Source: Sediminibacterium sp. | Lineage (GTDB): Bacteria > Bacteroidota > Bacteroidia > Chitinophagales > Chitinophagaceae | Direction of reading: 5' to 3' | Length of the DNA stretch: 64,000 nt | Assembly: GCA_007280515.1 (NCBI GenBank) | Contig: QYPL01000018.1 | Span: 1 to 64,000 of the forward strand | In this document: piece by piece, positions 31,592 to 40,752 of the stretch | Numbering within the stretch: the first letter of the stretch is position 1 | Layout of the letters: every line of letters starts with the position of its first letter | The notes under the pieces: generated by a model | Told to the model about the DNA's origin: nothing | What the model saw: only the letters and a program-made list of their open reading frames with translations | Database searches by the model: none | Made by a program: the position numbers and the translations under genes

Positions 31592-33781
31592 TTACTGACC
31601 TTTAGTAATGACTATTTTTCCAACCGATTTTTCATTACCCATATCATCTCTTGCAAATACAAGGTAAATGCCCGTGGCTACTTTATTGCCTGTTAATGAT
31701 TTTCCATTCCAAATAGCCTGTCCCCCTAAAGCACGTGTTTCAAATACTAAGCTTCCAGATAAATCGGTTATTTTCACTAATGCATTTTCTGCCAGTCCTC
31801 TAAAAGCAATGGGTCCATTATAATTAGGAGGTACTGGGTTGGGGAAAATTTTAATTTCGCTTTGAGTAGAAGATCCTGCTGTTGCAAATCCTCTATAACT
31901 CACCATTTCATTAGCCGTATTAAAAAATACATTGCCATAGGTGGGCTCTATTAAAATTTGTAAAATGGTATCGTTAGGAAGGGGACTATTATTTTTGGTG
32001 AAATGTTCAATAATGGTACTTCCATCTGCACTTAATAGCCAGGCTCCATTTTGAGTGCCTACCCATTTTCTATTCGCTCCATCTACTGTTATACAATTCA
32101 CGGATTCTCTTTGCAATAATAAACCCAAAAATCCATTGGTATTTTTTAGGGTAGGTAAGTAGGCATCACATATATCTTTACTAATATCTCCACAATTAAA
32201 AATGCCAATACCATTATCGGTGCCCACCCAAATAGAACCTGTATTGTCTAAGGCCACACTTAAAACATTGTTACTAGGTAAATTTCCTGAAGACTTTGAA
32301 GTGTTCAATTGTTTCCAACTTGCTGTTCCAAAATATTTATTGGATTGGTATACATATAATCCTTGATTGGCAGGGCCTGGTATCCAAGCTTGCCCTTGAC
32401 CATTGACGACCATTTTCTTTAAACCATTTTTTATATAATTTGAAGGAAGTGGAATATTTATCCATTTATTATCTTGCTTTTGAGCAAGTCCTTGTCCGTC
32501 TTGAAGCGCCCAAAAAATACCATCCTTTGAAAATTGTATTTGTGTAAAATTCCCATTGAGTGCACTGGGGCTAATGGTTTCAATACTACTTGCAGCTATA
32601 TTATAATGCAAAAGCGAAGCATTAGAGGTAAACCACCAACTATTATCAACAGGGTCAATACATGCAGCAGTAAGTACAGGTAAATAAACGCCATTCAATT
32701 TGGTATAATTTTTCCAACCCACATCGCTATAGGTACTAAAGCCTCCTGTCTTTTCAGCAAAGGGAGCCAGCAAATAATCGCTGTTTACAAAACCATACCC
32801 TCTTATTTTTTCAGCAGGGCCTCCTAAAGCTATATTTTTAGTTTCTGTATTTTTTATAATTAATCCATTGAGGCTGTCAGCAATCCAAATGGCGTTTTGG
32901 TCTATGGCTATGTCTACTGGTATTGCTAAGAAAGTTTTATCAAGAATATTAGTGACAGTATTATTGGTATTTAAATTCAATAAGGTTCCGTTCAGGCCAT
33001 CCGATTGTATGATATATAAGCCCTCTTTATGAGCGAAAGCGTTATTAATATTACCAATACTTGTTTGGTAAATGGAAGCGCTGACGGGAAGCTTATATAT
33101 ATTTTTATTGCCTATACCATATACAGTGTTATTAAAATTGCTTAATTTTTTAATATCCGAATATCCATTTATTTTTATCCACTGATTACTGATGATATAA
33201 TTATTTTTCAAAGCAGTGGTAAATACACCATCTTCAGTTAAGGCATACAAGCTATCAGCAGTGCTAATTGTTTGATAGGTAGCGGTGGCCTGCCTGTTAT
33301 TATTGGCAAACCATGTATCTTTTATTTCATGTTTGATTAAATCAAGTACTAGTATGCCAAAATTGGTTGATAGAAATGCCCATGAACCTACAACTTGAAT
33401 TGAATTTATTTTTTTATTCGCATACACTTTAGATAAGTAAATATCGGCAACTGAAAAAACTGCATCTCCTTTAACAATGTCAATATTGCTATTATTATAT
33501 GCTATGATTAATTGCGCTTCTGTTGGGTCCCAAGCAATGGTAGCAATTTCTATTTCATGTAAACCATTTGATTTACCGAAAAATTGAATATTATTTTTTG
33601 CATCTATAGTAAAAACTTGGTTAGTAGTTGCGCCATAAAGCAGATCGCCTTTAGCTAAATGCAGTACATTTTTATTATTGTAATGCTCTCTCCATTGTCC
33701 TATTGGCTCCAAAAGGCTTTGAGCTGAAGCATTCAGAAATACTATCAGACAACATAAACCCAAAAAACATTTTTTAAACAT
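31592..33781 (-). CDS. porZ: PorZ-like beta-propeller protein with type IX secretion CTD
   Basis: A 729-residue exported protein. A signal peptide ends 'LNASAQ'. 'LLEPIGQWREHYNNKNVLHL' opens the PorZ N-terminal propeller, and repeated strands such as 'SIWVGTDNGIGIFNC' and 'RKWVGTQNGAWLLSADG' are two-component-regulator propeller blades. The C-terminal 80 residues ('IKIFPNPVPPNYNGPIAFRG', 'GKSLTGNKVATGIYLVFAR') form a type A T9SS sorting domain. PorZ belongs to the surface attachment complex that links cargo to A-LPS. It lies four bases behind the GH3-hydrolase gene. Confidence 0.78.
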   Translation of the reverse strand: MFKKCFLGLCCLIVFLNASAQSLLEPIGQWREHYNNKNVLHLAKGDLLYGATTNQVFTIDAKNNIQFFGKSNGLHEIEIATIAWDPTEAQLIIAYNNSNIDIVKGDAVFSVADIYLSKVYANKKINSIQVVGSWAFLSTNFGILVLDLIKHEIKDTWFANNNRQATATYQTISTADSLYALTEDGVFTTALKNNYIISNQWIKINGYSDIKKLSNFNNTVYGIGNKNIYKLPVSASIYQTSIGNINNAFAHKEGLYIIQSDGLNGTLLNLNTNNTVTNILDKTFLAIPVDIAIDQNAIWIADSLNGLIIKNTETKNIALGGPAEKIRGYGFVNSDYLLAPFAEKTGGFSTYSDVGWKNYTKLNGVYLPVLTAACIDPVDNSWWFTSNASLLHYNIAASSIETISPSALNGNFTQIQFSKDGIFWALQDGQGLAQKQDNKWINIPLPSNYIKNGLKKMVVNGQGQAWIPGPANQGLYVYQSNKYFGTASWKQLNTSKSSGNLPSNNVLSVALDNTGSIWVGTDNGIGIFNCGDISKDICDAYLPTLKNTNGFLGLLLQRESVNCITVDGANRKWVGTQNGAWLLSADGSTIIEHFTKNNSPLPNDTILQILIEPTYGNVFFNTANEMVSYRGFATAGSSTQSEIKIFPNPVPPNYNGPIAFRGLAENALVKITDLSGSLVFETRALGGQAIWNGKSLTGNKVATGIYLVFARDDMGNEKSVGKIVITKGQ

Positions 33782-33785
33782 GTTT

Positions 33786-36650
33786 TTAATTAAGTGAAGT
33801 GTAGAGCGCTTCTTGAATTTTAGCTCTTATATTAGTCTCGCTAAAAGCTTTATTGTCTCTTGTAGGGTAAACTCTATTAGAAAGAAAAATAAATAATAAT
33901 TCGTTCTCTGGATCGGCCCATACACATGTACCTGTAAAACCTGTATGGCCAAAAGTACTTGGAGAAGCGCTTAAACAAGGGTAAGGGTCCTTGGCTACTG
34001 CATTATTTCTTTCAGGTTTATCAAAGCCTAAACCACGTCTACTATTATTGGTATTATAAGCTGTGAATAAATCTACAGTACTTTGACTAAAATAATTTTT
34101 TCCATTCCAAGAACCTTTATTTAAAAGCATTAAATATAATTTAGCTAAATCGCTTGCGTTGCTAAACAAGCCAGCATGACCTGCAATGCCGCCCATGACG
34201 GAGGCCCCTTCATCATGCACAGCGCCTTGTATTAATTCATGACGGTAATAGTTATCGAGCTCAGAAGCTGCAATATTAGGCAAGCTTGTTTTTGTTAAAG
34301 GTAAAAATCCTGTAGACTGCATTTCTAATGGTGCATAAAATTGTTGAGTCGCATAATCTTGTAAGCTCATTCCTGTTACTTGTTCTACAATGAGCCCTAA
34401 GAAAATAAAATCATTGTCGCTATATACATATTTACCAGGCGTGGTTACTGGACTTCTTAATATTTTATTTTTAATGGTGTCTGACCAGCTGTCTAATAAA
34501 TATTTAGTAGGCGTTATCATTTTATGATGTGCTTTATCGGGTATATCAGTAATAAGACCGTCCAAATAGCTTCCAGTAGGTGTGAGCAAAGCTTCATAAA
34601 ATTTGATATAAGGGTATAAGCCTGCTTGATGCAGTAGTAAGTCCTTTAAGGTAATAGATGCTTTTGTATTACCTAGCACCCAAGGTAAATAATCGCCAAT
34701 GGTTTTATTAATATCTACTTTTCCTTGTTCCACTAATTTCATAATAGATACGGTAGTAGCACTTACTTTAGTCACTGAAGCTAAATCGTAATAAGTATCT
34801 AAGCTTACAGGTGCTGAGCCTTCCCCTGCAGTATAGCCATAGGCCTTATTGAAAATAATTTTATTATTCTTAGCCACTAATATTTGACAACCAGGAAAAG
34901 CTTTTTTATCAATAGCCTCTTGTACCATCGCATCAATAAAAGATAAATTGGGTGCAGTGGGTAAAACTATACTTGCATTTGATTCCAAGGAATGACTTCC
35001 TGTGCCATAAGGTAAGTCCTCGCTTACTGTAACAGGAAGCTCGCCTGTAGCTTGTATTTTACCTTCTATCCAATGAAGGGCTGCTTCTTGAGTAAAGGCA
35101 TTGTCTTCGTAGGCGAATAAAATATTTTGAATTTTATTAAAATCACCTACTGCATAAGGATTACCAAATAGGAGATGAAACCAATTACTAGGGTGTGCTT
35201 CATTTAAAAACTGAATCATTTGAGCAGGTATTTCAAAATGATTAGCAGGCTTGCGATTATAATTATGTAAACCTACTATTACCTGATCAAAATTAGCTAC
35301 TGATTTTTTTACTGTTTCAAGTGCAGTAGTATCCTTAGCGTTAACATAAAATATTTGAAAACTATATTTTTCTGTAAGTGATTGAGTAAGCAAATTGGGC
35401 TTTGCAAGATTTAAGGCAATATAGGCTGTCTTTTTTTGAAGGCCAATACCCGCATGGGCACTAGGCTTTACATAACTAAGCGACTGTGCGGCCATTTGAG
35501 ATTTAAGTGCTGCTACCGATTGGTTTAAATCTGCAATGATATTGGTAGTGTCAATAGCTTGAAAATTACTTAAGCCATATTTATATTTTGCAGCTAATAT
35601 TTTTTTAACTCTTTGGTCAATATCTTTTTTAGTAATGCGCTTTTCTTTAATGGCTAATTTTATTTTTTCAATAGACTCTCCAATATCGCCAGGCAAGCAA
35701 AGCATATCATTGCCTGCAAGTATGGCTTGTACATTCGCTTCGCCTCTAGGAAAATAATTACTAATGGCTTTCATATCTAATGCATCTGTTACAGTAATTC
35801 CTGTAAAGCCTAAATCTTTTTTAAGTAAATCATTGATGGCTTTAGAAGATAAAGAAGTGGCATATTTAGGTCTGTTGTCAATGGCAGGTACCGATAAATG
35901 CCCTACCATCACCGATCCAATACCTGCGTCAATCAAGGCTTTGAATGGAGCTAATTCCATTTCTGTTAATTGCTCCATGCTTTTATTAATTACAGGAATA
36001 TCTACATGAGAATCTACCGATACATCACCGTGTCCAGGAAAATGTTTAGCAGTGGCCATCACGCCATTGTCTTGCATGCCTTTCATATAGGCAATGCCAT
36101 GTTGAATAACTCTTTGTTTATTTTGACCAAAACTTCTTTCGTTAATAACAGGGTTACTTGAATTATTATTAATATCGACATCGGGTGCATAATTTACTTG
36201 AATGCCTAATCTTTTACATTGCGCTGCCACAGCTACGCCCATTTGATACACTAACCTATCAGAGGCAATAGCGCCTAAAGAAAGTTGTCTTGGAAACATT
36301 TCAACACTGTCCAGTCTCATACCCACGCCCCATTCTGCGTCCATGGTAATAAGTAGTGGTGTTTTAGCAATAGATTGATAATAGTTTGTTTGTAATACTT
36401 CTCTCACAGGACCTCCTTGAAAAAAACATAAACCACCTACATTATATTTTTTAATAATTTCTGTAAGGGTATCTAATTTTTTAGTATCCCAATTACTATG
36501 TGCTCTTATAATCATTAGTTGAGCAATCTTTTCGTCTAATGACAATTGCTTAAATTGATTTTGTATCCATTTTTTTTCTGCCTTGCTTTGAGAAAATCCC
36601 TGCGAAACAAAAAATAAGGAAAGCGTAATAAGGAGTACTATTTTTTTCAT
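33786..36650 (-). CDS. GH3 beta-N-acetylglucosaminidase fused to a serine hydrolase
   Basis: A 954-residue exported fusion; the signal peptide ends 'FFVSQGFSQ'. Residues about 30-360 are a NagZ-like GH3 domain with 'ATAKHFPGHGDVSVDSH' (His/Asp acid-base loop, near 201) and the nucleophile in 'VTDALDMKAI' (near 287). A GH3 C-terminal-type domain follows. From about 565 a class C beta-lactamase/PBP4-like hydrolase has the S-x-x-K serine in 'ASVTKVSAT' (near 626), 'YSDNDFIFLG' and 'GFTGTCVWADPE'. It likely trims peptidoglycan sugars and peptides. It heads a two-gene unit with porZ. Confidence 0.88.
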   Translation of the reverse strand: MKKIVLLITLSLFFVSQGFSQSKAEKKWIQNQFKQLSLDEKIAQLMIIRAHSNWDTKKLDTLTEIIKKYNVGGLCFFQGGPVREVLQTNYYQSIAKTPLLITMDAEWGVGMRLDSVEMFPRQLSLGAIASDRLVYQMGVAVAAQCKRLGIQVNYAPDVDINNNSSNPVINERSFGQNKQRVIQHGIAYMKGMQDNGVMATAKHFPGHGDVSVDSHVDIPVINKSMEQLTEMELAPFKALIDAGIGSVMVGHLSVPAIDNRPKYATSLSSKAINDLLKKDLGFTGITVTDALDMKAISNYFPRGEANVQAILAGNDMLCLPGDIGESIEKIKLAIKEKRITKKDIDQRVKKILAAKYKYGLSNFQAIDTTNIIADLNQSVAALKSQMAAQSLSYVKPSAHAGIGLQKKTAYIALNLAKPNLLTQSLTEKYSFQIFYVNAKDTTALETVKKSVANFDQVIVGLHNYNRKPANHFEIPAQMIQFLNEAHPSNWFHLLFGNPYAVGDFNKIQNILFAYEDNAFTQEAALHWIEGKIQATGELPVTVSEDLPYGTGSHSLESNASIVLPTAPNLSFIDAMVQEAIDKKAFPGCQILVAKNNKIIFNKAYGYTAGEGSAPVSLDTYYDLASVTKVSATTVSIMKLVEQGKVDINKTIGDYLPWVLGNTKASITLKDLLLHQAGLYPYIKFYEALLTPTGSYLDGLITDIPDKAHHKMITPTKYLLDSWSDTIKNKILRSPVTTPGKYVYSDNDFIFLGLIVEQVTGMSLQDYATQQFYAPLEMQSTGFLPLTKTSLPNIAASELDNYYRHELIQGAVHDEGASVMGGIAGHAGLFSNASDLAKLYLMLLNKGSWNGKNYFSQSTVDLFTAYNTNNSRRGLGFDKPERNNAVAKDPYPCLSASPSTFGHTGFTGTCVWADPENELLFIFLSNRVYPTRDNKAFSETNIRAKIQEALYTSLN

Positions 36651-36710
36651 GCGTATTTTATTTGCAATCGCTTTTAGAACAATTGATGGTATTGCAATTT
36701 AAGGATAAAA

Positions 36711-36740
36711 AAAAACTTACCCTAGGTTAGGTAAGTTTTT
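36711..36740 (-). terminator. Intrinsic terminator after the DUF5606 gene
   Basis: AAAAACTTACC (36711-36721) pairs with GGTAAGTTTTT (36730-36740) around an eight-base loop. T-runs on both sides make it work in either direction; it lies 85 bases after the DUF5606 stop and 60 bases before the start of the GH3 gene. Confidence 0.75.
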
Positions 36741-36825
36741 TATATAAGTTAGGGGGTTTGTTTAGAGGAGTGTGACTCTTGTATCAGCAAAGGCTGGATA
36801 GTTTTACTCTGTCATCAGCAAAGGC

Positions 36826-37248
36826 CTATGCCTTTGCTTCTTCTGCTTCAGCCTCGTCGTCAGCCTCAGGTAAACTAGGTTCTACCTTATGCTTTTGTAG
36901 TTGCGCAAACCACTTTATCATTTTCTTCATATCACTTGGATACACTCTTGTAAAGTCCATATTCGGGTAAGTCTTTTTAAAGTAGGCTTCTACCGATTTT
37001 GGTTCTTTCTCATTCGGTAAAGCTTCTTTCGATTTGCCCATGGCTATAAATACCTCCGCTAAAAAAACGTTTTCGCGGGTGGTAAACACCTCAATACTCT
37101 CTAAATGAGAGAACTGATGGGCTCTAGAGCTAATGAATTGAGTAGTATCATTTTCTAGTGATTTAGCTATCGCGCCATTGCTTTTGCTGGTCATTAATTC
37201 AAATAATCCTGGTAGGCCAGACACGGCGATTAGTTTGCTGTATTCCAT
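36826..37248 (-). CDS. DUF5606-family protein
   Basis: A 140-residue cytoplasmic protein restricted, as far as I know, to Bacteroidetes. The start 'MEYSKLIAVSGLPGLFELMT' and the middle 'RENVFLAEVFIAMGKS' match the family, and a Glu/Ala-rich tail ends it. The function is unknown. The N-terminal fold resembles small RNA- or protein-binding barrels only vaguely. It is divergent from the aminotransferase gene. Confidence 0.75.
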   Translation of the reverse strand: MEYSKLIAVSGLPGLFELMTSKSNGAIAKSLENDTTQFISSRAHQFSHLESIEVFTTRENVFLAEVFIAMGKSKEALPNEKEPKSVEAYFKKTYPNMDFTRVYPSDMKKMIKWFAQLQKHKVEPSLPEADDEAEAEEAKA

Positions 37249-37313
37249 AAATTCGGTATAGTTATTTTACGGGCGCAAATTACTGAAAAACACCCAATTT
37301 TCGTTTTTTAAAC

Positions 37314-37321
37314 TACCTTTG
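37314..37321 (+). promoter_or_regulatory. Promoter -7 element of the aminotransferase gene
   Basis: TACCTTTG is a perfect TAnnTTTG, 22 bases before the ATG at 37344. Confidence 0.5.
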
Positions 37322-37343
37322 TTTATCAATAAAACGAAAGGAT

Positions 37344-38542
37344 ATGCCAGGTTTTGAAATGTTTGGAGCAGAAGAAAAAAAAGAAGTGAATGAGGTCTTA
37401 GAGACCGGCATTCTAATGCGTTATGGTTTTGATGGAGCTAGAAATGGAATGTGGAAATCAAAAGAGCTAGAACAGGCTATTTGTAGCCGTTTTGAAACTC
37501 AATATGCACAATTAACCTCTAGTGGTACCGGTGCTTTAACCACCGCCATGGTTGCCTTAGGCGTTGGAGTGGGTGACGAGGTTATTATGCCTGCCTTTAC
37601 TTTTGTAGCAAGTTTTGAAGCCATTTTAAGTGTAGGGGCTGTGCCCATTTTAGTGGATATCGACAGCTCACTTACCTTAGACCCAGCGGCTGTAGAAGCA
37701 GCCATTACCCCTAGAACCAAATGTATCATGCCCGTGCATATGTGTGGGAGCATGGCCGACTTAGATGCCTTAAAGGCCATCTGCGATAAATATAATTTAA
37801 TATTATTGGAAGATGCTTGTCAAAGCATCGGAGGAACTTATAAAGGAAAACCATTAGGTAGTATTGGTCATGCAGGTACTTTTTCTTTTGACTTTGTAAA
37901 AACAATTACTTGTGGAGAAGGCGGTGTGGTCATGACGAATAGCAAAGAAGTGTATACCAAAGCAGATGCTTATACCGATCATGGACATGATCATGCAGGT
38001 GTGGATAGAGGAGCAGACCTACATCCTTTCTTGGGTTATAATTTTAGAATTAGTGAATTGCATGCAGCTGTGGGTCTTGCGCAAATAAAAAAATTAGATC
38101 AGTTTTTAGTGGTACAAAAAAAGAACAATCAAATTTTAAAATCTTATGTAGAGAAAGTGCCAGGCATTGCATTTAGAACAGTGCCAGACCCTGCAGGAGA
38201 TAGCGGCAGTTTTTTAACTTGGTTTTTACCATCACAGGCAGCCACTGAAAAAGTATAGAGGCAATGAAGCAAGCCAATATATTAGCGGGTAATTTTTATT
38301 GGTATGCCAACAATTGGCATTATATCAAAAAATGGGCCCATCTTAAAAATGTACAAAGCCTCTCTGCCTTAAATGAACCTCAGCAAAAAGCACTAGCTGC
38401 ATTAAGTACAAAAACATTTGAAAAAAGTGATGCTATTATGAGCAGGTGTATTTCCACGGCCATTAGTTTAACTTGGACTGAGGCGCAAGTGCATGAAAAA
38501 GGAGCTGCATTTTTAAAGGTGATAGAAAAAGCAATTTCTTAA
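37344..38542 (+). pseudogene. DegT/DnrJ/EryC1/StrS aminotransferase split by a one-base frameshift
   Basis: PLP-dependent sugar or nucleotide-sugar aminotransferase. The first frame (37344-38258, 304 residues) has 'TSSGTGALTTAMVALGVG', the 'LEDACQSIGGTYKGKPLGS' site and the Schiff-base lysine in 'SFDFVKTITCGEGGVV', but stops at TAG after 'QAATEKV'. The missing C-terminal part continues one frame back from 38249 and is open to 38542 ('ILAGNFYWYANNWHYIKKW', 'MSRCISTAISLTWTEAQ'). Adding one A to the A5 run at 38248-38252 restores a protein of about 399 residues. It could be a recent mutation, a homopolymer sequencing error, or -1 slippage on A-AAA. rpoN follows after ten bases. Confidence 0.85.
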
Positions 38543-38552
38543 AGCAGCGATT

Positions 38553-40088
38553 ATGTCATTAGGCCAATCCTTGCAACAAAGACAATTACAAAGGTTGTCA
38601 CCCCAGCAAATACAACTCATGAAGTTGTTGCAAATTCCTACTGCCCAAATAGAACAAAGAGTAAAAGAAGAGTTGGAAGAAAATCCAGCCCTAGAAATGA
38701 ATGCCGATTTATTGGAAGGAGATATGGAAAAATCGGTAGAAGAAATGCCAGATGATTTATTGCAAGGTAGTTTGGAGGAAGAAGAAGCCATTCCGGTAGA
38801 TGAGTTTGAAATGAGTAATGAAGAATTAAGCGATTATAGTTTTGACGACGAAGGCGATGTGGCTGATTATAAAACCAAGGACGATTATTATCCAGAACTA
38901 GATAATGATAAAGTCATTCCCATTAAAGCAGAACAAAGTTTACATGAATTATTAATGGACCAATTAAGCATGTTGGATTTGGCCGACAATGAATATAAAA
39001 TTGCAGAACAAATTGTGGGCAGTTTAGATGATGACGGTTATTTGAGAAGAGCCTTGCAGTCGATTGCAGACGATTTAGCCTTTAAACAAAGTATGTGGGT
39101 GGAAGAAAAAGAAATTGAAGCCCTTTTATTAAAAGTGCAGCAATTTGATCCACCGGGTATTGGTGCTAGAAATTTACAAGAATGTTTATTGATTCAGTTG
39201 AAAAGAAAGCAAGCAGAACTTAGAGAGGAGGCCCAGCAAGACCCTGCTTCAGATGAAATAAGAAAACTGGCTATCCTAGTCATAGAAAAACATTTTGAAG
39301 AATTTACGCGCAAGCATTATGATAAAATACAGAAGAGTTTGCATTTAGAGGAGTCTCAAATGAAAGAGGTACTTCATCAAATCATTTCACTGAATCCAAA
39401 GCCAGGGGCTGAGACGGGACATATGAGTGAAGCCGATAAATATATTATTCCAGATTTCACTGTGCTTATTAATAATGGCCATTTAGAATTAAGCTTGAAT
39501 AGTCGCAATGCGCCTCCCTTGGTTATTAGCGATGACTATAAATTAATGCTAAAGGAATATGAGCGTGGTAATAAGCAAGATAAATCGCAGAAAGAAGCCG
39601 TATTTTTTATTAAACAAAAAATTGATTCGGCTAAATGGTTTATTGAAATGATTCAACAAAGACAACAAACCTTATTGCATACCATGAAATGTATTTTGTT
39701 GCATCAGGAAGCATTCTTTATGACGGGCGATACGACTAAGTTAAAGCCCATGATTTTAAAAGATATAGCAGAAAAAACTTCTTTAGATGTTTCTACAGTA
39801 AGTAGGGTAGCCAATAGTAAGTATGTGCAAACAGAATTTGGCACTTTTTTATTAAAATATTTTTTCAGTGAATCATTAACCACCGATTCTGGGGAAGAAG
39901 TGAGCACCAAGGAGGTAAAAGCAATATTAGAAGAACTATTAGAGTCGGAAGACAAGCATAAGCCTTTCAGTGATGACGAGTTAACAGAGCAGTTGCAAGA
40001 AAAAGGCTATAATATTGCTAGAAGAACTGTTGCTAAATATAGAGAACAATTAAATGTACCCGTTGCTAGATTACGTAAAGAATTGTAG
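38553..40088 (+). CDS. rpoN: RNA polymerase sigma-54 factor
   Basis: Alternative sigma factor that needs an AAA+ activator; 511 residues. Region I is the Gln/Leu-rich 'QQRQLQRLSPQQIQLMKLLQ', followed by an acidic region II. The core-binding and helix-turn-helix regions are visible in 'DIAEKTSLDVSTVSRVANSK', and the RpoN box 'ARRTVAKYREQL' is near the C-terminus. No activator gene lies nearby. Three bases or so of similar spacing suggest co-transcription with the aminotransferase and the membrane protein downstream. Confidence 0.96.
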   Translation: MSLGQSLQQRQLQRLSPQQIQLMKLLQIPTAQIEQRVKEELEENPALEMNADLLEGDMEKSVEEMPDDLLQGSLEEEEAIPVDEFEMSNEELSDYSFDDEGDVADYKTKDDYYPELDNDKVIPIKAEQSLHELLMDQLSMLDLADNEYKIAEQIVGSLDDDGYLRRALQSIADDLAFKQSMWVEEKEIEALLLKVQQFDPPGIGARNLQECLLIQLKRKQAELREEAQQDPASDEIRKLAILVIEKHFEEFTRKHYDKIQKSLHLEESQMKEVLHQIISLNPKPGAETGHMSEADKYIIPDFTVLINNGHLELSLNSRNAPPLVISDDYKLMLKEYERGNKQDKSQKEAVFFIKQKIDSAKWFIEMIQQRQQTLLHTMKCILLHQEAFFMTGDTTKLKPMILKDIAEKTSLDVSTVSRVANSKYVQTEFGTFLLKYFFSESLTTDSGEEVSTKEVKAILEELLESEDKHKPFSDDELTEQLQEKGYNIARRTVAKYREQLNVPVARLRKEL

Positions 40089-40106
40089 CTAAAACTAAAA
40101 AGACTA

Positions 40107-40745
40107 ATGGAAAATCAACCAACGAAGTTCTTAAAAATATTGGCTCATTTAGTGTCTTATATATTACACCCCTTATTTATTCCTACTTATTTTTTTCTTT
40201 ATTTAATGCAAGTTGTGCCTTTTGAATTTGCGAGTATTACCGATTGGCAATTAAAGATGAAATTATTTAGTGTTTTTTGGTTAACGGCTTTTTTCCCAGC
40301 CTTTGCTGTTTTTTTATTATGGAGATTAAAATTTAGCGATAGTATTTTTTTAAAAACACAGAAAGATAGAATTATCCCTTATGTGATTGTGATGTTTTTT
40401 TATTGGTGGATGTATTATTTAAGTAGAAATTTTACAGACCAGCCCTTGGCTTTAAAATATTTTTACTTTGGTATATTTATTGCAAGCGCCATTGGGCTTA
40501 CGGCAAATCATTTTATAAAAGTGAGTTTACATGCAATGGGGGTAAGTGGTTTATGGATGGCAGTGGCCTTGGTAAGTTTTTATTATCCTATTAATAATTT
40601 ACCTTGGGTATTAGTTTCTCTATGTATTGCAGCCATTGTAATTAGTGCAAGAATGATAGTCAGTGACCATACCCGTAAAGAACTTATAGTAGGTTTTGTA
40701 ATTGGACTAGGCACGCAATTAGCAGCGTTTTTATGGGTCAACTAA
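40107..40745 (+). CDS. Integral membrane protein, PAP2-like
   Basis: A 212-residue protein with about six membrane helices. Three segments resemble a divergent PAP2 phosphatase active site: 'KTQKDRIIP' for KxxxxxxRP, 'KVSLHAMG' for the PSGH motif, and 'SARMIVSDHTRKEL' for SRxxxxxHxxxD. That alignment is tentative, since the second motif lacks the usual Ser-Gly-His order. It may be a phosphatase of undecaprenyl or phosphatidyl substrates. It lies 18 bases after rpoN and seven bases before the transporter gene. Confidence 0.55.
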   Translation: MENQPTKFLKILAHLVSYILHPLFIPTYFFLYLMQVVPFEFASITDWQLKMKLFSVFWLTAFFPAFAVFLLWRLKFSDSIFLKTQKDRIIPYVIVMFFYWWMYYLSRNFTDQPLALKYFYFGIFIASAIGLTANHFIKVSLHAMGVSGLWMAVALVSFYYPINNLPWVLVSLCIAAIVISARMIVSDHTRKELIVGFVIGLGTQLAAFLWVN

Positions 40746-40752
40746 TTTTAAA

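Noticed and set aside
38264..38542. Separate small gene after the aminotransferase
   Set aside because: Its residues are the C-terminus of the DegT family in the next frame, so it is part of the frameshifted gene.
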